This document shows positions 44,946 through 56,267 of a stretch of DNA of 64,000 nucleotides, piece by piece. The DNA lies in assembly GCA_028023455.1 (NCBI GenBank), contig JAQFVV010006306.1, positions 2,815,001 to 2,879,000 on the forward strand. The letters run 5' to 3'. The translations under genes were made by a program, and so were the position numbers. Below the pieces are notes generated by a model. It did no database searches, was not told the origin of the DNA, and saw only the letters and a list, made by a program, of their open reading frames with translations. Each line of letters opens with the position of its first letter. Position 1 is the first letter of the stretch. The DNA comes from Epiperipatus broadwayi. Its lineage: Eukaryota; Onychophora; Udeonychophora; Euonychophora; Peripatidae.

Positions 44946-45470
44946 GTGTAATAAATGGATGGGTATATTTAATTGATATATCTTAATGCAGTTTTTTCCC
45001 AAATGGCATTATTTTTTTACAGTTTTACATTTACTTTCCATTTTGGTTTAATAGTTTGCATAGTAAATTTTTGCATGTTTGTACTTATCATTTCATGTTA
45101 ATGTAAGCATATTGATAAAAGTGGCAATTAAAGTAAAAGCCAGTTAAAAGGGTAGGGGATAGCAAAGATTCTAATGAATTGGGAGTTGTCAAAATGAAAG
45201 TTGTTGAGATGATTATTTAGCATTGAAAAAGGTAATGGATTCACTGATGATAATGGTATGTGTAGATAATGAAGTAGAATTGCAAAACATTACGTAAGAT
45301 TTAGTATTTGTAATCAAATGGGGATGAAAATGAATGAAGATATAAAACTATGTAAGATAAAGAGATTAAATTATAAAGATTAATGATTTTATGAAGTACT
45401 CCAAAAAAAATTTAAAAAAATAAAAAAGAGTCGAATATCACATGATCTCCATTTCTTTTTTAAGCTTGTA
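44946..45470. other. No recognised feature
   Basis: AT-rich. May include more 5' sequence of the RTE fragment, but no motif was seen. Confidence 0.4.
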
Positions 45471-45567
45471 AAATGTAAACAAAGAGCTTTGCTAATTGCT
45501 CAACAAGCTTTGTGATAAATGCTTAGCAAGAGAAAGCATTTAAAATATCTCTATCAGAAACCACACC

Positions 45568-45620
45568 CAAACCCCAGACAAATGGTTTCATGCTTTGGCA
45601 TTCCTCAGCGAGGCACTAGG
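45568..45620 (-). ncRNA. Hammerhead ribozyme, family B, core intact
   Basis: Minus strand: CTGAGGA, stem II ATGC/GCAT with tetraloop CAAA, GAAA, a short stem III around CCATTTG, GTC and TGGGG pairing back to GCCTCG with G-U pairs. All core bases fit the textbook hammerhead and there is no extra base beside stem II. Confidence 0.7.
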
Positions 45621-45656
45621 ATATTTTTAATTTTTAAATCTAATATCTGAAACTAC

Positions 45657-45708
45657 CCTAGCACCTCACTGAGGAGTGCCAAAGCACAGAACCATTGGTG
45701 TGAGATTT
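45657..45708 (+). ncRNA. Hammerhead remnant, family B
   Basis: CTGAGGA and stem II GTGC/GCAC are intact, but GAA has become AGA and the base at 17 is G. Inactive. Confidence 0.6.
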
Positions 45709-45751
45709 GGATGTGGTTTCTGATAGAGATATTTTAAATGTCTGAAACTTC

Positions 45752-45805
45752 CCTAATGCCTCACTGATGAGTGCCAAAGCACAAAAACATTGGTCTGGGA
45801 TTTGA
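45752..45805 (+). ncRNA. Hammerhead, family B, one core change
   Basis: CTGATGA, stem II GTGC/GCAC, triplet GTC and TGGG are intact; G12 is A. It is a tandem neighbour of the copy at 45657. Confidence 0.6.
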
Positions 45806-45902
45806 GTGTGATTTCTGATAGAGATATTTTAAATGCTTTCTCTTGCTAAGCATTTATCGCAAAGCTTGTTGAACAACCAGCAAAGCTCTTTGTTTACTCC
45901 AA

Positions 45903-46395
45903 AAACAGTTAAGTAGCACTGATGGTATATTGTGGTATTTAAATTTCTTAGATTGTGTAAAATAAACTTTAATTTTCAAAATTTATAGACTTTCCAAAAG
46001 AAAATTATGAGATAAAATGTAATAACCTTTGTAATGGCTGCAGAAAGGAGTTTGGTATTGATTGAAATAAAATTCCTTGATTCCTCTTTGAAGCTTTAAA
46101 GGAATTTGGCATGATAAAATCCTAATGTTTCCTCCACACATTCTTGTTGCTGAAGCTATTATCTCTGATTATCATATTTAATGAAAATGCATAGGCTGCT
46201 CACCATATAGAATGGTCAGCTTATTGATTCTGGAAGTTTTTAAGTGAATTATTAATTCAGTTTTCTTGAAGGCAGGATGAATATATGTATGAATTATTTT
46301 TTAAAAAATATTTATGATAGTGATAGATAAAACAAGATTATGGTTTGTATTCCCAAGAGGCTGTAAAATCATCAGCTAGGACATTTGGACCGAAG
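45903..46395. other. No recognised feature
   Basis: AT-rich; may include the 5' end of the RTE that follows. Confidence 0.35.
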
Positions 46396-46399
46396 GCAC

Positions 46400-49215
46400 A
46401 ATGTATTAATAATCCCCTGATTGAGAATACGGGATGCCATTCAGTGATGATCTTTTATTCATATACCTACAACTAGAGATCATTTGCAAACGAAGGCAGA
46501 ATATGTGAATTGGAACAATTGTGTAATGTTTAAATGAGATACCATTGGGCTTTGTGAAGTTAGAAAATGAAGAGATAATTGATTTAAAAAGTAGACATGT
46601 AATTTGCTGTAAAGATACAAATGGAGTGGGATTTACTATAAATAAAAGTGGAAGAATAACATTGTGGATATTGGTTATATATATATAACAGAGTGGCAAA
46701 ATTAGTTTTTAACTCAATGCAAGATAGCAAATGTAGATAATTCAAGTTTTTGTGCCAACAAGTTTTTGTTTCATGAAGAAATAAAGAATTTTATATATAT
46801 ATATCTACAAAATGATTTGTCAAAGGAGACTTTTTGCAAGAATTGGCAAATGATGATGACTACATGAAAATGCTGTTGGCAAATTTGGCTATATGACAGA
46901 GATTAAAAGGGATACAAGCTTGTGGTATTTGTAAAAAAAAAATTAAAAAATTGTATATCATGAATTATTTCTTTAAGAAAAATGTGAAACAGAAAAGACC
47001 TGCTAATAAATTTACAAAAGAATTTAATTATGTCTTGACTAATGGAACAACATTCTTAACGGACTTACAAAAAATCGTCATTGATTAGTAACATAAGTTT
47101 TAATATAAAATTACACAGACAAAAATTATTAATAAAAACAGTGCACTTATCTTCCTAATCTTGCGAATTCCACAAATGTATTTAAATTAGAATTTGCAAA
47201 TCATTTTAAATAAAAAAGATTTTGAATGTGGTTCAGACCTGAATGAAATCAATAACAAAATAACTGATATGTTAGTAAGAATTGCAAGAAAGATAGATGG
47301 TACAAAAAAATGAAGCAGTTTACTAGTAAATTTTCTACTGAAACAAGTAAATGTATGATGAAAAGAAGGAATTATGACAAAATTTTAAAATTTTGTAAAA
47401 TGGTATGAAAAAATTGTAATATGATACAATCGTTAATTGACAAAGAATGATATGGCTAATAGTCTCAAAAGGGTAAAACAACATTTTGGTATTAGAAGGA
47501 AAGCTATTTCTCCAATAAGAAAATATAAAACTAGATTAAAAAGAGGGATGATATCATCAAATGTATGGAAGACAATTAAATAGTTATAAAAGACAAAGGA
47601 ATAAAGCAAGCCATATAATGACTATATTTTCTGAATTGTCAAAGCATTTTAAATGAAGAGATGAGTCATGCAATTTTAAAGCTATGAATAAGGGTTTTAA
47701 AAAAAGGAGGTGAAGAAATTGTTGGCTAAAACTATAACAAATTTGTAAATGATGAAAGCATATAAAATGATTGGAAGAATGCAGTACTGATATCTAAGAA
47801 AGAGGCTTAAGAAGACATAAGAAATTATATATAGATCTATCAATCTTCTATCTTTTCTATACAATATCTTTAATTACAATTCTATCGGCAGTGAATTTAA
47901 ATGATTCTTGCCTAATGGATCATATATGCAAGTATTGAGATAAGTTATAGAGAGGGTCAATGAATATGAATTGTCATTATGATTTTGGTCTGTAAATTAT
48001 GAAAAGATATTTGCTTCTATAAGTATTTTCTCACTGATTAAAGTTTTGGGTCATCGTGATATTAGATCAGATAGATATTATCATGTATTTTAGGATATTT
48101 ATCAAGGTGCAACAGCAGTGATAAGACTATATGGTTATATGAAGAAGATTAACATTGAGAAGAAGGTGTGACAGAGTGATTCCATATCTCCGAAATTTTT
48201 TTACAGTAATTTTACAATTGTTATGAACTCGTTATAATAGAGAATTCAGAAAATGTAGTAGTTAATATTCAAAACTTGTATATTGCAGTAAGCATGCTTT
48301 CGATAGACCACTGTCAGAATCATAATGCTGTTTTGTTTAGCAGTTGAAAATTTTGGCCGTTGTCTGCCGAAAGTATGCTTAGTGCAGTATACAAGTTTTG
48401 AATATTGACTACCTTTTCTTAATATTCGATTATAACGAGTTCATAATAATTATAATAAGTAAAGAAAAGGGGAGTAGTTTTACAAGAAGTTTGTTATTAA
48501 AATGGGAAGCTAAGGAAATAAAAGTAAATAAAGATTATTTAAATCATCTAGTGGTTGTTTTTGCAGATAATACTTCAGAGCTTCCGGAAATATTGCAAGA
48601 ATTATTAAATGAAAGTAATAAAATAAGACTAAAGATAAATACTAAAAAGGACTAAAGTAATGTTAATCTTTTCAGAATGCAAATAAAGATTAATAATCAA
48701 GTATTGGATGTCAACAACTGCAAATACTATGGTCAGATAAATTAATACAGATGGAAACATAATGGATGGAATTTATTGTGGAATTGAAGTTGAATGGAGT
48801 GCTTTTGGGAGAAGTAACTTAATATTAAAAGGAAATATGTCTGTGTGTTTGAGAAGGAAGACTTTTTATGTGTTTTAACAGTCCTTACTTATGGGTCTGA
48901 GAAAACAATGTTAGGGCTCTTAAATTATCGAGTGATGTATGTTAGAATTAACAAGAAAATATTGAAAAGTTAATACTTGAATTACAAAGATAAGAGGCAT
49001 CATTGAAAAAACTAAGTCCCTGAAATGAAGTATAATAGATGGACACTTGAATTGTTGGATTGGATTCCAAGAAGTTGTAAAAGACCATAAAAAACACCAC
49101 ATCTGAGAAGGATAGATAGTTTAGGAAAGTTGGTTGTTAAGGGACACTTGATTGGAGAAGTTGGAGTCAATTTGGAAAGGTCTTTATCCTGGAGTGGATT
49201 AAATAACAATTGAAA
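46400..49215 (+). pseudogene. Nearly full-length dead RTE-type LINE
   Basis: Plus-strand frames in RTE order: endonuclease phrases IGLCEVRK (46540) and MNYFFKK (46958), then RT phrases (GHRDIRSDR, IYQGATAVIRLYG and SDSISPKFF at 48050-48200). The catalytic region is FADN instead of FADD (48560). An RTE-type thumb segment WSAFGR (48800) and LTVLTYGSE (48875) follow, then the C-terminal block and tgat-rich tail ending about 49215. Stops are frequent. A 226-bp palindrome interrupts it at 48221. The protein would nick DNA and copy LINE RNA; this copy is dead. Confidence 0.8.
48221..48446. mobile_element. Palindromic MITE inside the RTE
   Basis: Ends ttatgaactcgttataat and attataacgagttcataa are inverted, with arms of about 85 bp. 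It separates the SPKFF and WEAKEIKV parts of the RTE reverse transcriptase, so it inserted into the LINE. A fragment of the same family lies at 18198. No clear target duplication. Confidence 0.7.
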
Positions 49216-50420
49216 ATGGTGATGATGAAATCTATAAGCTAGTTAATCCGATTATCAAACTCGTACAGTTTAGTGCAGTGGTAAGATGTCAGTTTTATGA
49301 CCATATAAAGTTACCTGATTGAAATTCAACCTATCATTTTTAGTGATTATACAACATATATCCTATTGATATTAATGCAAGTAAATATTGAAGTGGATAC
49401 TTTATTGGCAGTGGTAACCTATTGCCAAAATTAGGCAGATAGAAAACATGGGGGGGGGTAAAACTAATCGAAGTGAAGGGGATCAATAGAATAGTTTTTA
49501 TTTTGGTTATAAGTACAGCTTTAGTTAAACTTTGGGATAATAATTGTAAAACTATTTATTTTAGTACACCTGTACACACGGTGACACATTAAAATCATGT
49601 GTGTGTGTGCATGTTTGGATGCGTGTGTGTAAGTTAAACTTTTCAATGCTGGTTTAAATAAGGGGAAAGTTTCAACTCAATTTTAAATATAAATAAACTA
49701 TAAAGAGACTGCTTTCCTTGCAATTAAGTCTGCTTTCTTTCATCTTTGTTAATCAGATTCAACTGGGGTTCAAAACCAAAGTTTTTATTAAGTAATTTTA
49801 TTAAGAGCGTTTGAGAAAAGTAATGTGATTATTTTAGATCAAAGCTTTAATCAGGTAAGTAAGCAAGCCTTGAAAAAAACATTACAACTAATTAAATTCA
49901 AGGTCAAAGGTTTTTTTTAAGTAAATAATTTTGATAAATGTGTTTTTGAAAAACAGTGTAAGTAGTTAATTATATTTTTATTATTTGATAAATGATTTAT
50001 ACTTGTTTATTAAATTCCATACATGGAGAGAAAAGCAGGACAATTATCATAAAGTTATATATAGTCCAGTTTCCAAGATTTCTCACTGAGATAGCTTGTA
50101 AAGAACTTTGTGAGATGCCATTAGAATTTTAATGCTGATTTGACTGCTATATGGAAAAAGAAGCCATGAATGAATAGATAAAACCCCATATAATATCTGC
50201 CACACACAGAGAGAGGATACATCACCTGAATATTAATAAAATCAATGGATCCAAACTATAAGTTATTTACATATATAGTTTAAAATTAGTCATGTGACTG
50301 TGTAAAAGAAACATTTTGAAAAGGTTCCATTAAAGAATGAAAGTCGGACTGATGTATTAAATGATTTTTTTAATTTATAGTGAGTTGTCTATTTCAATTT
50401 GTTTTAAATTGCTTGCTTTT
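49216..50420. other. No recognised feature
   Basis: AT-rich; G9 run at 49450-49458. No supported gene. Confidence 0.45.
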
Positions 50421-50423
50421 ACT

Positions 50424-50533
50424 CAAGCGTTGGTAGCCGAGAGGTCATCGCAGCCGCCTTGCAAGCAAGTAGTTGGTTGCAGACGGTTGTAAGTTCGCGT
50501 CCCGGCCGATGCTATGATATATGGGGGGGGGGG
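50424..50533 (+). repeat. tRNA-derived SINE with expanded variable arm and G tail
   Basis: Acceptor GCGTTGG pairs perfectly with CCGATGC. The anticodon loop is CTTGCAA, and about 20 extra bases (agtagttggttgcagacgg) sit before box B-like aagttcgcgtcccgg. The tail reads tatgatat plus a run of 11 G. Confidence 0.7.
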
Positions 50534-51485
50534 ATTGATTGTTTTTAATTTTATTTATAGAAAGCAACATTATTGACAAATTTTAATATTGAAATTTGAT
50601 TATTTAAAGTTACATATATAGTTTAAACAGACTTTAATATATAAATTTTTAAAAAAAGATTCTATCATAAAAAACAGTAATAGATTCCAAACGTAGATTT
50701 ATTTCTCTCAATCTTAATTTACTGTGAAAAAGTTTTTTTTATATATATCTATAATCTTATATTTGTCTGTTTGATATTATAATTTTTTTTATATATGTTA
50801 GAACATTATATATTTTTTATGTTATATATTTTTTATTACGATTAAAAATATATTGCAGATTCCTTAAGAATATGTACCGAAATGGGAAGAGAGTATAAAA
50901 AAAAAAAAAGGTAAATTATGCCATTCGTGATAAAAATTTAATTGCCATTGAAGAGACAAATAATGAAATCAAGAAAAAGAAAGATCTTAAGTTATATTCC
51001 TTGAAAGTTGTTTATATATTATGTCTTGAAAGTGATGTGATATTTAATATTACGAAACTGCAAGCGAAAATTATGTATTTTAACAATTACAAATATTGTT
51101 TTACATATAAAGAAATAATAGTTATTCAATATTAAGAATATTGATGAAGTAAAGGTCTATTCAGTTTGGTTTGTTAGTCATAGCTGAGCGCACTTTAGGC
51201 CGGTTAAGAGTAAATTTAGAGATGAGCTTTATAAAAAATTACTTGGGATTAAATTGATTTCTTAATTACCAAAAATAGAAGTTATTTGTTAGTAGTATGT
51301 GAATGTAAGTATGTGTGGGAATATATGTTGATAACGTAAATTTAGATTCATTACAGTGTATGCTTTTGGAGGTTAATGAAATATTTAATTTTGAAAAAGT
51401 TGTATCTATAATCCTGCTTTATTTTAATGTAATGAGCTTAAAGAGAAAAAAGACATCGAATAATGAGAATTTGTTAATAATAATA
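50534..51485. other. No recognised feature
   Basis: AT-rich with TA runs; nothing coding is supported. Confidence 0.45.
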
Positions 51486-51489
51486 ATAA

Positions 51490-51668
51490 TATAGGGTATA
51501 TGAGCACAGACTTTCAGATGATCCATCACTCTCCACTCTATCTAGTAACACTGATACACTCAAGCACATATCTGCTGAAAAGATAAATAATCACCAATAT
51601 ACGTATTTCATGCTAAACCAGCAATCATCAGTTGGTCCAGATTAAAGTCTGTGCTCATATATCCTATA
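51490..51668. mobile_element. Family C hammerhead element, compact copy
   Basis: Ends ggtatatgagcacagacttt and aaagtctgtgctcatatat are inverted, framing 180 bp that carries one minus-strand hammerhead. It is the shortest family C copy and its ribozyme is the best preserved. Confidence 0.65.
51590..51645 (-). ncRNA. Hammerhead ribozyme, family C, intact core
   Basis: Minus strand: ACCAA, CTGATGA, stem II TGCT/AGCA around loop GGTTT, GAA, stem III ATACGTAT (a perfect eight-base palindrome), A17, TTGGT. A bulge and a second helix AATC/GATT extend stem I. Every core base and the A15.1-U16.1 pair are present. Positions 10.1 and 11.1 form a U-U mismatch. Confidence 0.75.
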
Positions 51669-51790
51669 TTACATATATAGACACAGGTATGTAATAAGCC
51701 TGTGTTTCAGTTAATAATAATAAATAATTTATACTTTTTTGTCAGTGTTGTACGTGATCTTGTGATTATCTGCAGACTGATTTAAAGAAT

Positions 51791-51898
51791 TGAATGCAAA
51801 ATTACATACACATTTATGTTATGGGTACCTTTTAATACGCTCACTGAATGCAAAATTACATACACATTTATGTTATGGGTACCTTTTAATACGCTCAC
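51791..51898 (+). repeat. Perfect 54-bp tandem duplication
   Basis: The unit starting tgaatgcaaaattac occurs at 51791 and 51845 without a visible difference, which indicates a very recent duplication (or an assembly artefact). Confidence 0.85.
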
Positions 51899-53705
51899 CG
51901 TTATTTGCAGTTAACAGATCTGTTTGTTATTAGCCATGCCTATTTGTATGATTTAAGAGAAGTGATGACCTTTGGTGTAGTTATTTTATTTGGGTTTCAT
52001 GGACAGTTAACTGAGCCCTGTACCATAAGCCCTATGTAGGCGTTTAAATAAAAGTATTGTGGTAATGTGTTAAAAGTTATTTTTTATATGTAGATAACTC
52101 TTGCAATATGTGCTGTTCATAAAGATATTTAAAGTGTTGTTTGATATGGTTAGCATTATGATTAGGGATGTAGAAGTTATTCTTATATATATATATGATT
52201 ATATTTGATGCTTGTTGTTTAATGATATGATCATACCACTTCTTTATAATTTCATTAATTAAATCCATCTGTAAAATATTTCAACTTGATACATTTCAAT
52301 TATGTTATACAGTATGGGAAACATCAGTAAGATGATGATTTGCAGTGATTAGATATGAAGATTAATACCTCCTACAGTTGCTATCAGGATGTTATGTTAG
52401 TAATGAGGGTATTTAATCATTCAAGGTCATTTCCAAAGATATTGTACTTTAAACTCACGAACATACACACTTAAGCTATCTTCATAGCAATAGTTATAAT
52501 GCTCACCTGACATTGTTCAAGTTACAATAAAGATAATCACGTAATTAGGGTTATAAAAGTGAAATATTTACATTTGAAGGCAATTTTTGTAGGGAAATTA
52601 TATAAAAGGTATGAAATGAAGATCCGACTCATGTAGACATTTCTATGAAGTGAAAATTCAAATGTAGAATTGTCAGCTGTTGATGAATTTATAAATAAGC
52701 TTGTGTATGAATAAATTTATTATAATATTTATTAAATTAACGTTATCTTGTATTTATTTTCTTTATTAGTATTTCATTCAATACATAGATCACAAGCAAT
52801 CATGATTTCCTCACCTATGATCATAAATAATTAATCATGTAATATTTAAGGACTGAGATGAAGGAAAGGTAGAGTCATTCAAAGATAATTGTTTTTGTTT
52901 TAAAGTGTTAAAAGATATATATTAGCTGCCCTATCATCCATTACATCATGGAAACCCAAACTAGAAGAATACATTTGCCAAAAAATATAATTCATTTAGA
53001 ATCCAATCTAAATCATCTTCCAGATTCTGTTGATGACCAATTGAGTAAGCAAGAATTACCTCGACACAAATTAAGTAATACCCCCGTAGCATCTCTACGC
53101 TCGAGTATTTCAAGCATTTAGTGACTATATTGAAACTAACTTCATTTAAGAATCTCATTGTTCCACTGTTACAATATATGTCTATATAATGAGGCAGACG
53201 AGAGGGTAACGTTTTTAGATATGTTGTTTGATAGTGATGCATTTAGCATTTGCAGAATGAGAGTTCATTTACTACTCTGACCATATCATCTTTCATTGAC
53301 TTCAAAATGTATAGAGTGTTGGGGTTTAGAGTAATAACTAAGTGCTAGACTCAAACGAGCTAAAATTTTCTAATGCTCAGCTTTTGACGCTTGAACTTCA
53401 TGTAACCTTCCAAACAACCATTTGATTACCCCTTTTATGTGGATAATAATGACCAAATATTCATATTAATAATGTCATTGCTTAATTATAACGAACTGTA
53501 ATCACGTAATGATTTATTAGAAGCCGATACATTAAGTTTAGAAAAATATTAGCGTAATATCAAGAATTTACGAATTTAAATTATTTAATCAAAGTAATTT
53601 TTTTAAATATTTTAGACATGTTTAGTGTTGTACTCAAATGCTAATGGTTCTTCAACTGTTGATTGGTTGAAGCAAAAAAAAATTTGAAGAGTCCATGATC
53701 TGTTG
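51899..53705. other. No recognised feature
   Basis: AT-rich. A 93-residue minus-strand frame at 52961-53242 (with CNSGTMRFLNEVSF) is less AT-biased than its surroundings, and could be an exon or a worn element; I recognise no domain. Confidence 0.35.
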
Positions 53706-53719
53706 ATTATCAACCGATT

Positions 53720-53999
53720 TTTACCTACTGCCCCTATAATTTTTACAATATAATTTTTCTACCACTCACCAAACTTATTGGTTGTTTTTTTTTTTGTATT
53801 GTCCACCAAAAGCGTAATTGTAAGTTGTATATGAATGCCAATATTGAAATTGGAACTGTTATAGGTTTGAACCAAGTTAGCATATTTTATGAGAAGCATG
53901 ACAACTCTGTAAAAAATTTTAGTTGGCCCTGGCAAATATTCACCGCCCATCTGAATGAAAGCTTTAAATGACCACTAGCGGGCAATAGGGGCAGGTTGG
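53720..53999. repeat. Possible short TIR element
   Basis: acctactgcccctat at the left and ataggggcaggttgg at the right are near inverted repeats 280 bp apart. No convincing target duplication. Confidence 0.35.
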
Positions 54000-54790
54000 T
54001 GGCCCTTGATATAGAATAATGTTGTCAAGCCCTCTACAATAGTAACACCAGCTTTCTGGCAACCTACTTTGATATTTGCGCTTTCGTGTATAGAAATTAT
54101 GTAGTTAATTTGATTTAAAATGTCAAAGCTATTTATAATAAATTAATTAACTCCTATTTTCTAAAAATTCGATATTTAATGGTAAACACAATATTTCATT
54201 ATTTCATGCATTTCATTTCTATCATAAATAGTAAGAAATTTGTTGGGTAATAAATTGTTTGATTCACCCTTTGAATATATCATTTGTAAAAAAAAATTGT
54301 ACTTTCATTACCGTTTAGATTTTTATTTATTTTACTAATTAATGGCTGAATATGATTCAGAATAAACAAGTTTATTATTTAGATAGATTCAAAAGTTAAA
54401 TTTATAATTAAGTGTAAATTCCCCCCCCCCCTCCCAGTTTTTTTTTTTTTTACTTATTAAATGGAAAAATGAATCTGCCCGGAGCTTTTTTTAAAAATGT
54501 TTACTTATCTGCCAGCTTATGTAAATATGAAAAGAAAAATAATAATTTAGATTTTTAAAATAATATAAAATTATTACATTTTATTTGTTTACAATATGAA
54601 TAATTCTAATATTTATTTATTTATTATTATTCCTAAAGTTTAAGCATAATATTTTGCATTTCTGTTGAAAGGATGATTTATTGTTTCAGAAAAGATACCT
54701 AAAGCAGTTTAATATTCTATTTTGAATGATGTGCTGAAAAGCAGGATGATTATTTCCTCCAGTTGATAATAATGATGAGTAATGCAAAAA
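54000..54790. other. No recognised feature
   Basis: AT-rich; run of 11 C at 54421-54431 followed by tccc. Confidence 0.45.
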
Positions 54791-54794
54791 CGTT

Positions 54795-54865
54795 GGCATT
54801 GATGCCTGCTAACCCGAGACAACTGCTTATAAGGTAACTGTGCTGACCTCTAAATAATAGGATGC
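54795..54865 (-). repeat. Worn tRNA-derived SINE
   Basis: On the minus strand it keeps gaggtcagcacag, cttataagcagttgtc and a damaged box B (gggttagcagg). Clearly related to the copy at 2760 but with several changes. Confidence 0.55.
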
Positions 54866-54889
54866 AAAACAATCAACATTTGACTCTCA

Positions 54890-55090
54890 TCTATAATATT
54901 ATCAATCCACTGTGATACAAACATTTTCCAAATCCATTTTTCTATTTCAAAATTTTTCTTCTTCACATTTTTCCAGCAAAAGTCCCATCGATTTCGTCTC
55001 ATGATTTTTTTTTACAATGCATTCTATAATCCCTTAGGATATAGTTTAGGACTTCAATTGATCATCCGTTATTGTCTCTTCTAAAAAACA
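54890..55090 (-). pseudogene. Diverged RTE LINE 3' fragment
   Basis: The text from caatccactgtg to attgtctcttct aligns with the RTE ends at 44.5 and 62.8 kb (shared ttcaattg and tcttcta blocks) but is much more worn. Confidence 0.5.
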
Positions 55091-55545
55091 AGAGTTGTAA
55101 AGAATAGACGGAAGATTATATCACAATATCATACAAAACATTTTGAAAACATTTCAGTATTGGAAGATGGGACCATTTCCAAAAAGTAAGGCCATCAGAA
55201 ATTTTGCAGGAAATTGAAGAAATATCAGCAGAAATATCGATCGTAATATGCTAACTAATCTCGAAAATTGTTCAATAGCCTATAAATTGGATGAAAATTG
55301 TTTACATTCTTATATCAGGAAAAAAAAAAAAGGGATGCTTAACAGTGTGCAAATTGTTGTTCCGTGTTTTTTATATCATATGCAAGTAAAATTGTCCTGA
55401 AAATTATTCAGTACAGAATTGGTTTCAAAAAATGCCAGAAAACTAAAAAGCATCATTGCTAATATATGTTGGATAATTGAAAATTGCATAAAAAGTCCGC
55501 TGTAGAATGAAGCTGTCTTTGAATTTAATTCAATTTCTCAAGTAG
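55091..55545. other. No recognised feature
   Basis: AT-rich; may belong to the RTE fragments on either side. Confidence 0.4.
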
Positions 55546-55549
55546 ATAG

Positions 55550-55800
55550 CTTCTTTTCTTTACGTTACTGCAGCAAGCATTCTTATTTCATCCACCCATC
55601 TCATAAGCACATTTTTAAGTCTCTTTCATCTTTTGGGGTACAGTTTAATATTTCATTTGTTTTCTTCTATTATCTCTCCTCAAAACATATCCATTCCAAT
55701 TACATTTCACTCTCTTTAATTTTTTTTAAATGATATTTTATATCCATAAGTAAGCTCAGGTAAGACGCATGTATCAAATCTTTTCTTTTCAAATGTATAA
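55550..55800 (-). pseudogene. Diverged RTE LINE 3' fragment
   Basis: Contains cttatttcatccacccatct and later atccataagtaagctc, matching the RTE ends at 44.5 and 62.8 kb. Worn and truncated. Confidence 0.55.
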
Positions 55801-55934
55801 ATATATTTGCTTTTAATAGTGTTTATACCTAAAGCTCTCCATTCACTTGTAAATTCTATCAATAATTTCATGAATTATGTTTCTACATGTATAAATAGTG
55901 TATCACCTGTCACCATTCTTTATGCTTGCACAAA

Positions 55935-56265
55935 CTGTTTATACAGGGGTAAAACTCTCCATACAGTAGTCCTCAGTGCAAGCCAGAGTAATTAAAAACA
56001 TTATTGTTTTCATTTCGGAGTCAAAGTTTTATAGTTAGCTAATGAGGTAAAAGGTGACTACTGAAAGGGGTTGTATTATATCCTAAGATCTAGGTGCAGT
56101 GCTCTCAGATCCAAGACTTCTCACTGATGAAAGCCACAAGCTAGAAACTAGTCTGGGGATATTGAATGAGTAGGCACTAGATAGGGATTTTATGTACAAA
56201 TCTTCCTGCATCCATTGATTACTCTGGCTTGCACTGAGTGGCGCTATGGAGTTTTACCTCTGTAT
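55935..56265. mobile_element. Family A hammerhead element, short
   Basis: Ends tttatacaggggtaaaactc and gagttttacctctgtataaa are inverted. The left arm is cut down to about 60 bp, so only the plus-strand hammerhead remains. Confidence 0.65.
56109..56167 (+). ncRNA. Hammerhead ribozyme, family A, intact core
   Basis: ATCCAA-loop-TTCTCA, CTGATGA, stem II AGC/GCT around CACAA, GAA, ACTAGT, C17, TGGGGA-loop-TTGAAT. The core is complete; the outer stem I helix has one C-A mismatch. Changes relative to 3818 in stem II (GGC to AGC with GCC to GCT) are compensatory. Confidence 0.75.
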
Positions 56266-56267
56266 AA

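Larger units (their letters stand above)
45478..45902. mobile_element. Family B hammerhead element
   Basis: Outer arms are inverted: gtaaacaaagagctttgct on the left and its complement at about 45880-45900. Next inward, gataaatgcttagcaagag pairs with the segment at 45838-45860. Between them lie one minus-strand hammerhead and two plus-strand hammerheads in direct tandem about 95 bp apart. No protein. Confidence 0.7.

Noticed and set aside
45478-45902. Family B as an ordinary MITE
   Set aside because: The inverted outer arms would fit, but the internal direct tandem and hammerhead cores with compensatory stem changes point to an RNA-based element. No TA or other DNA-transposon duplication was seen.
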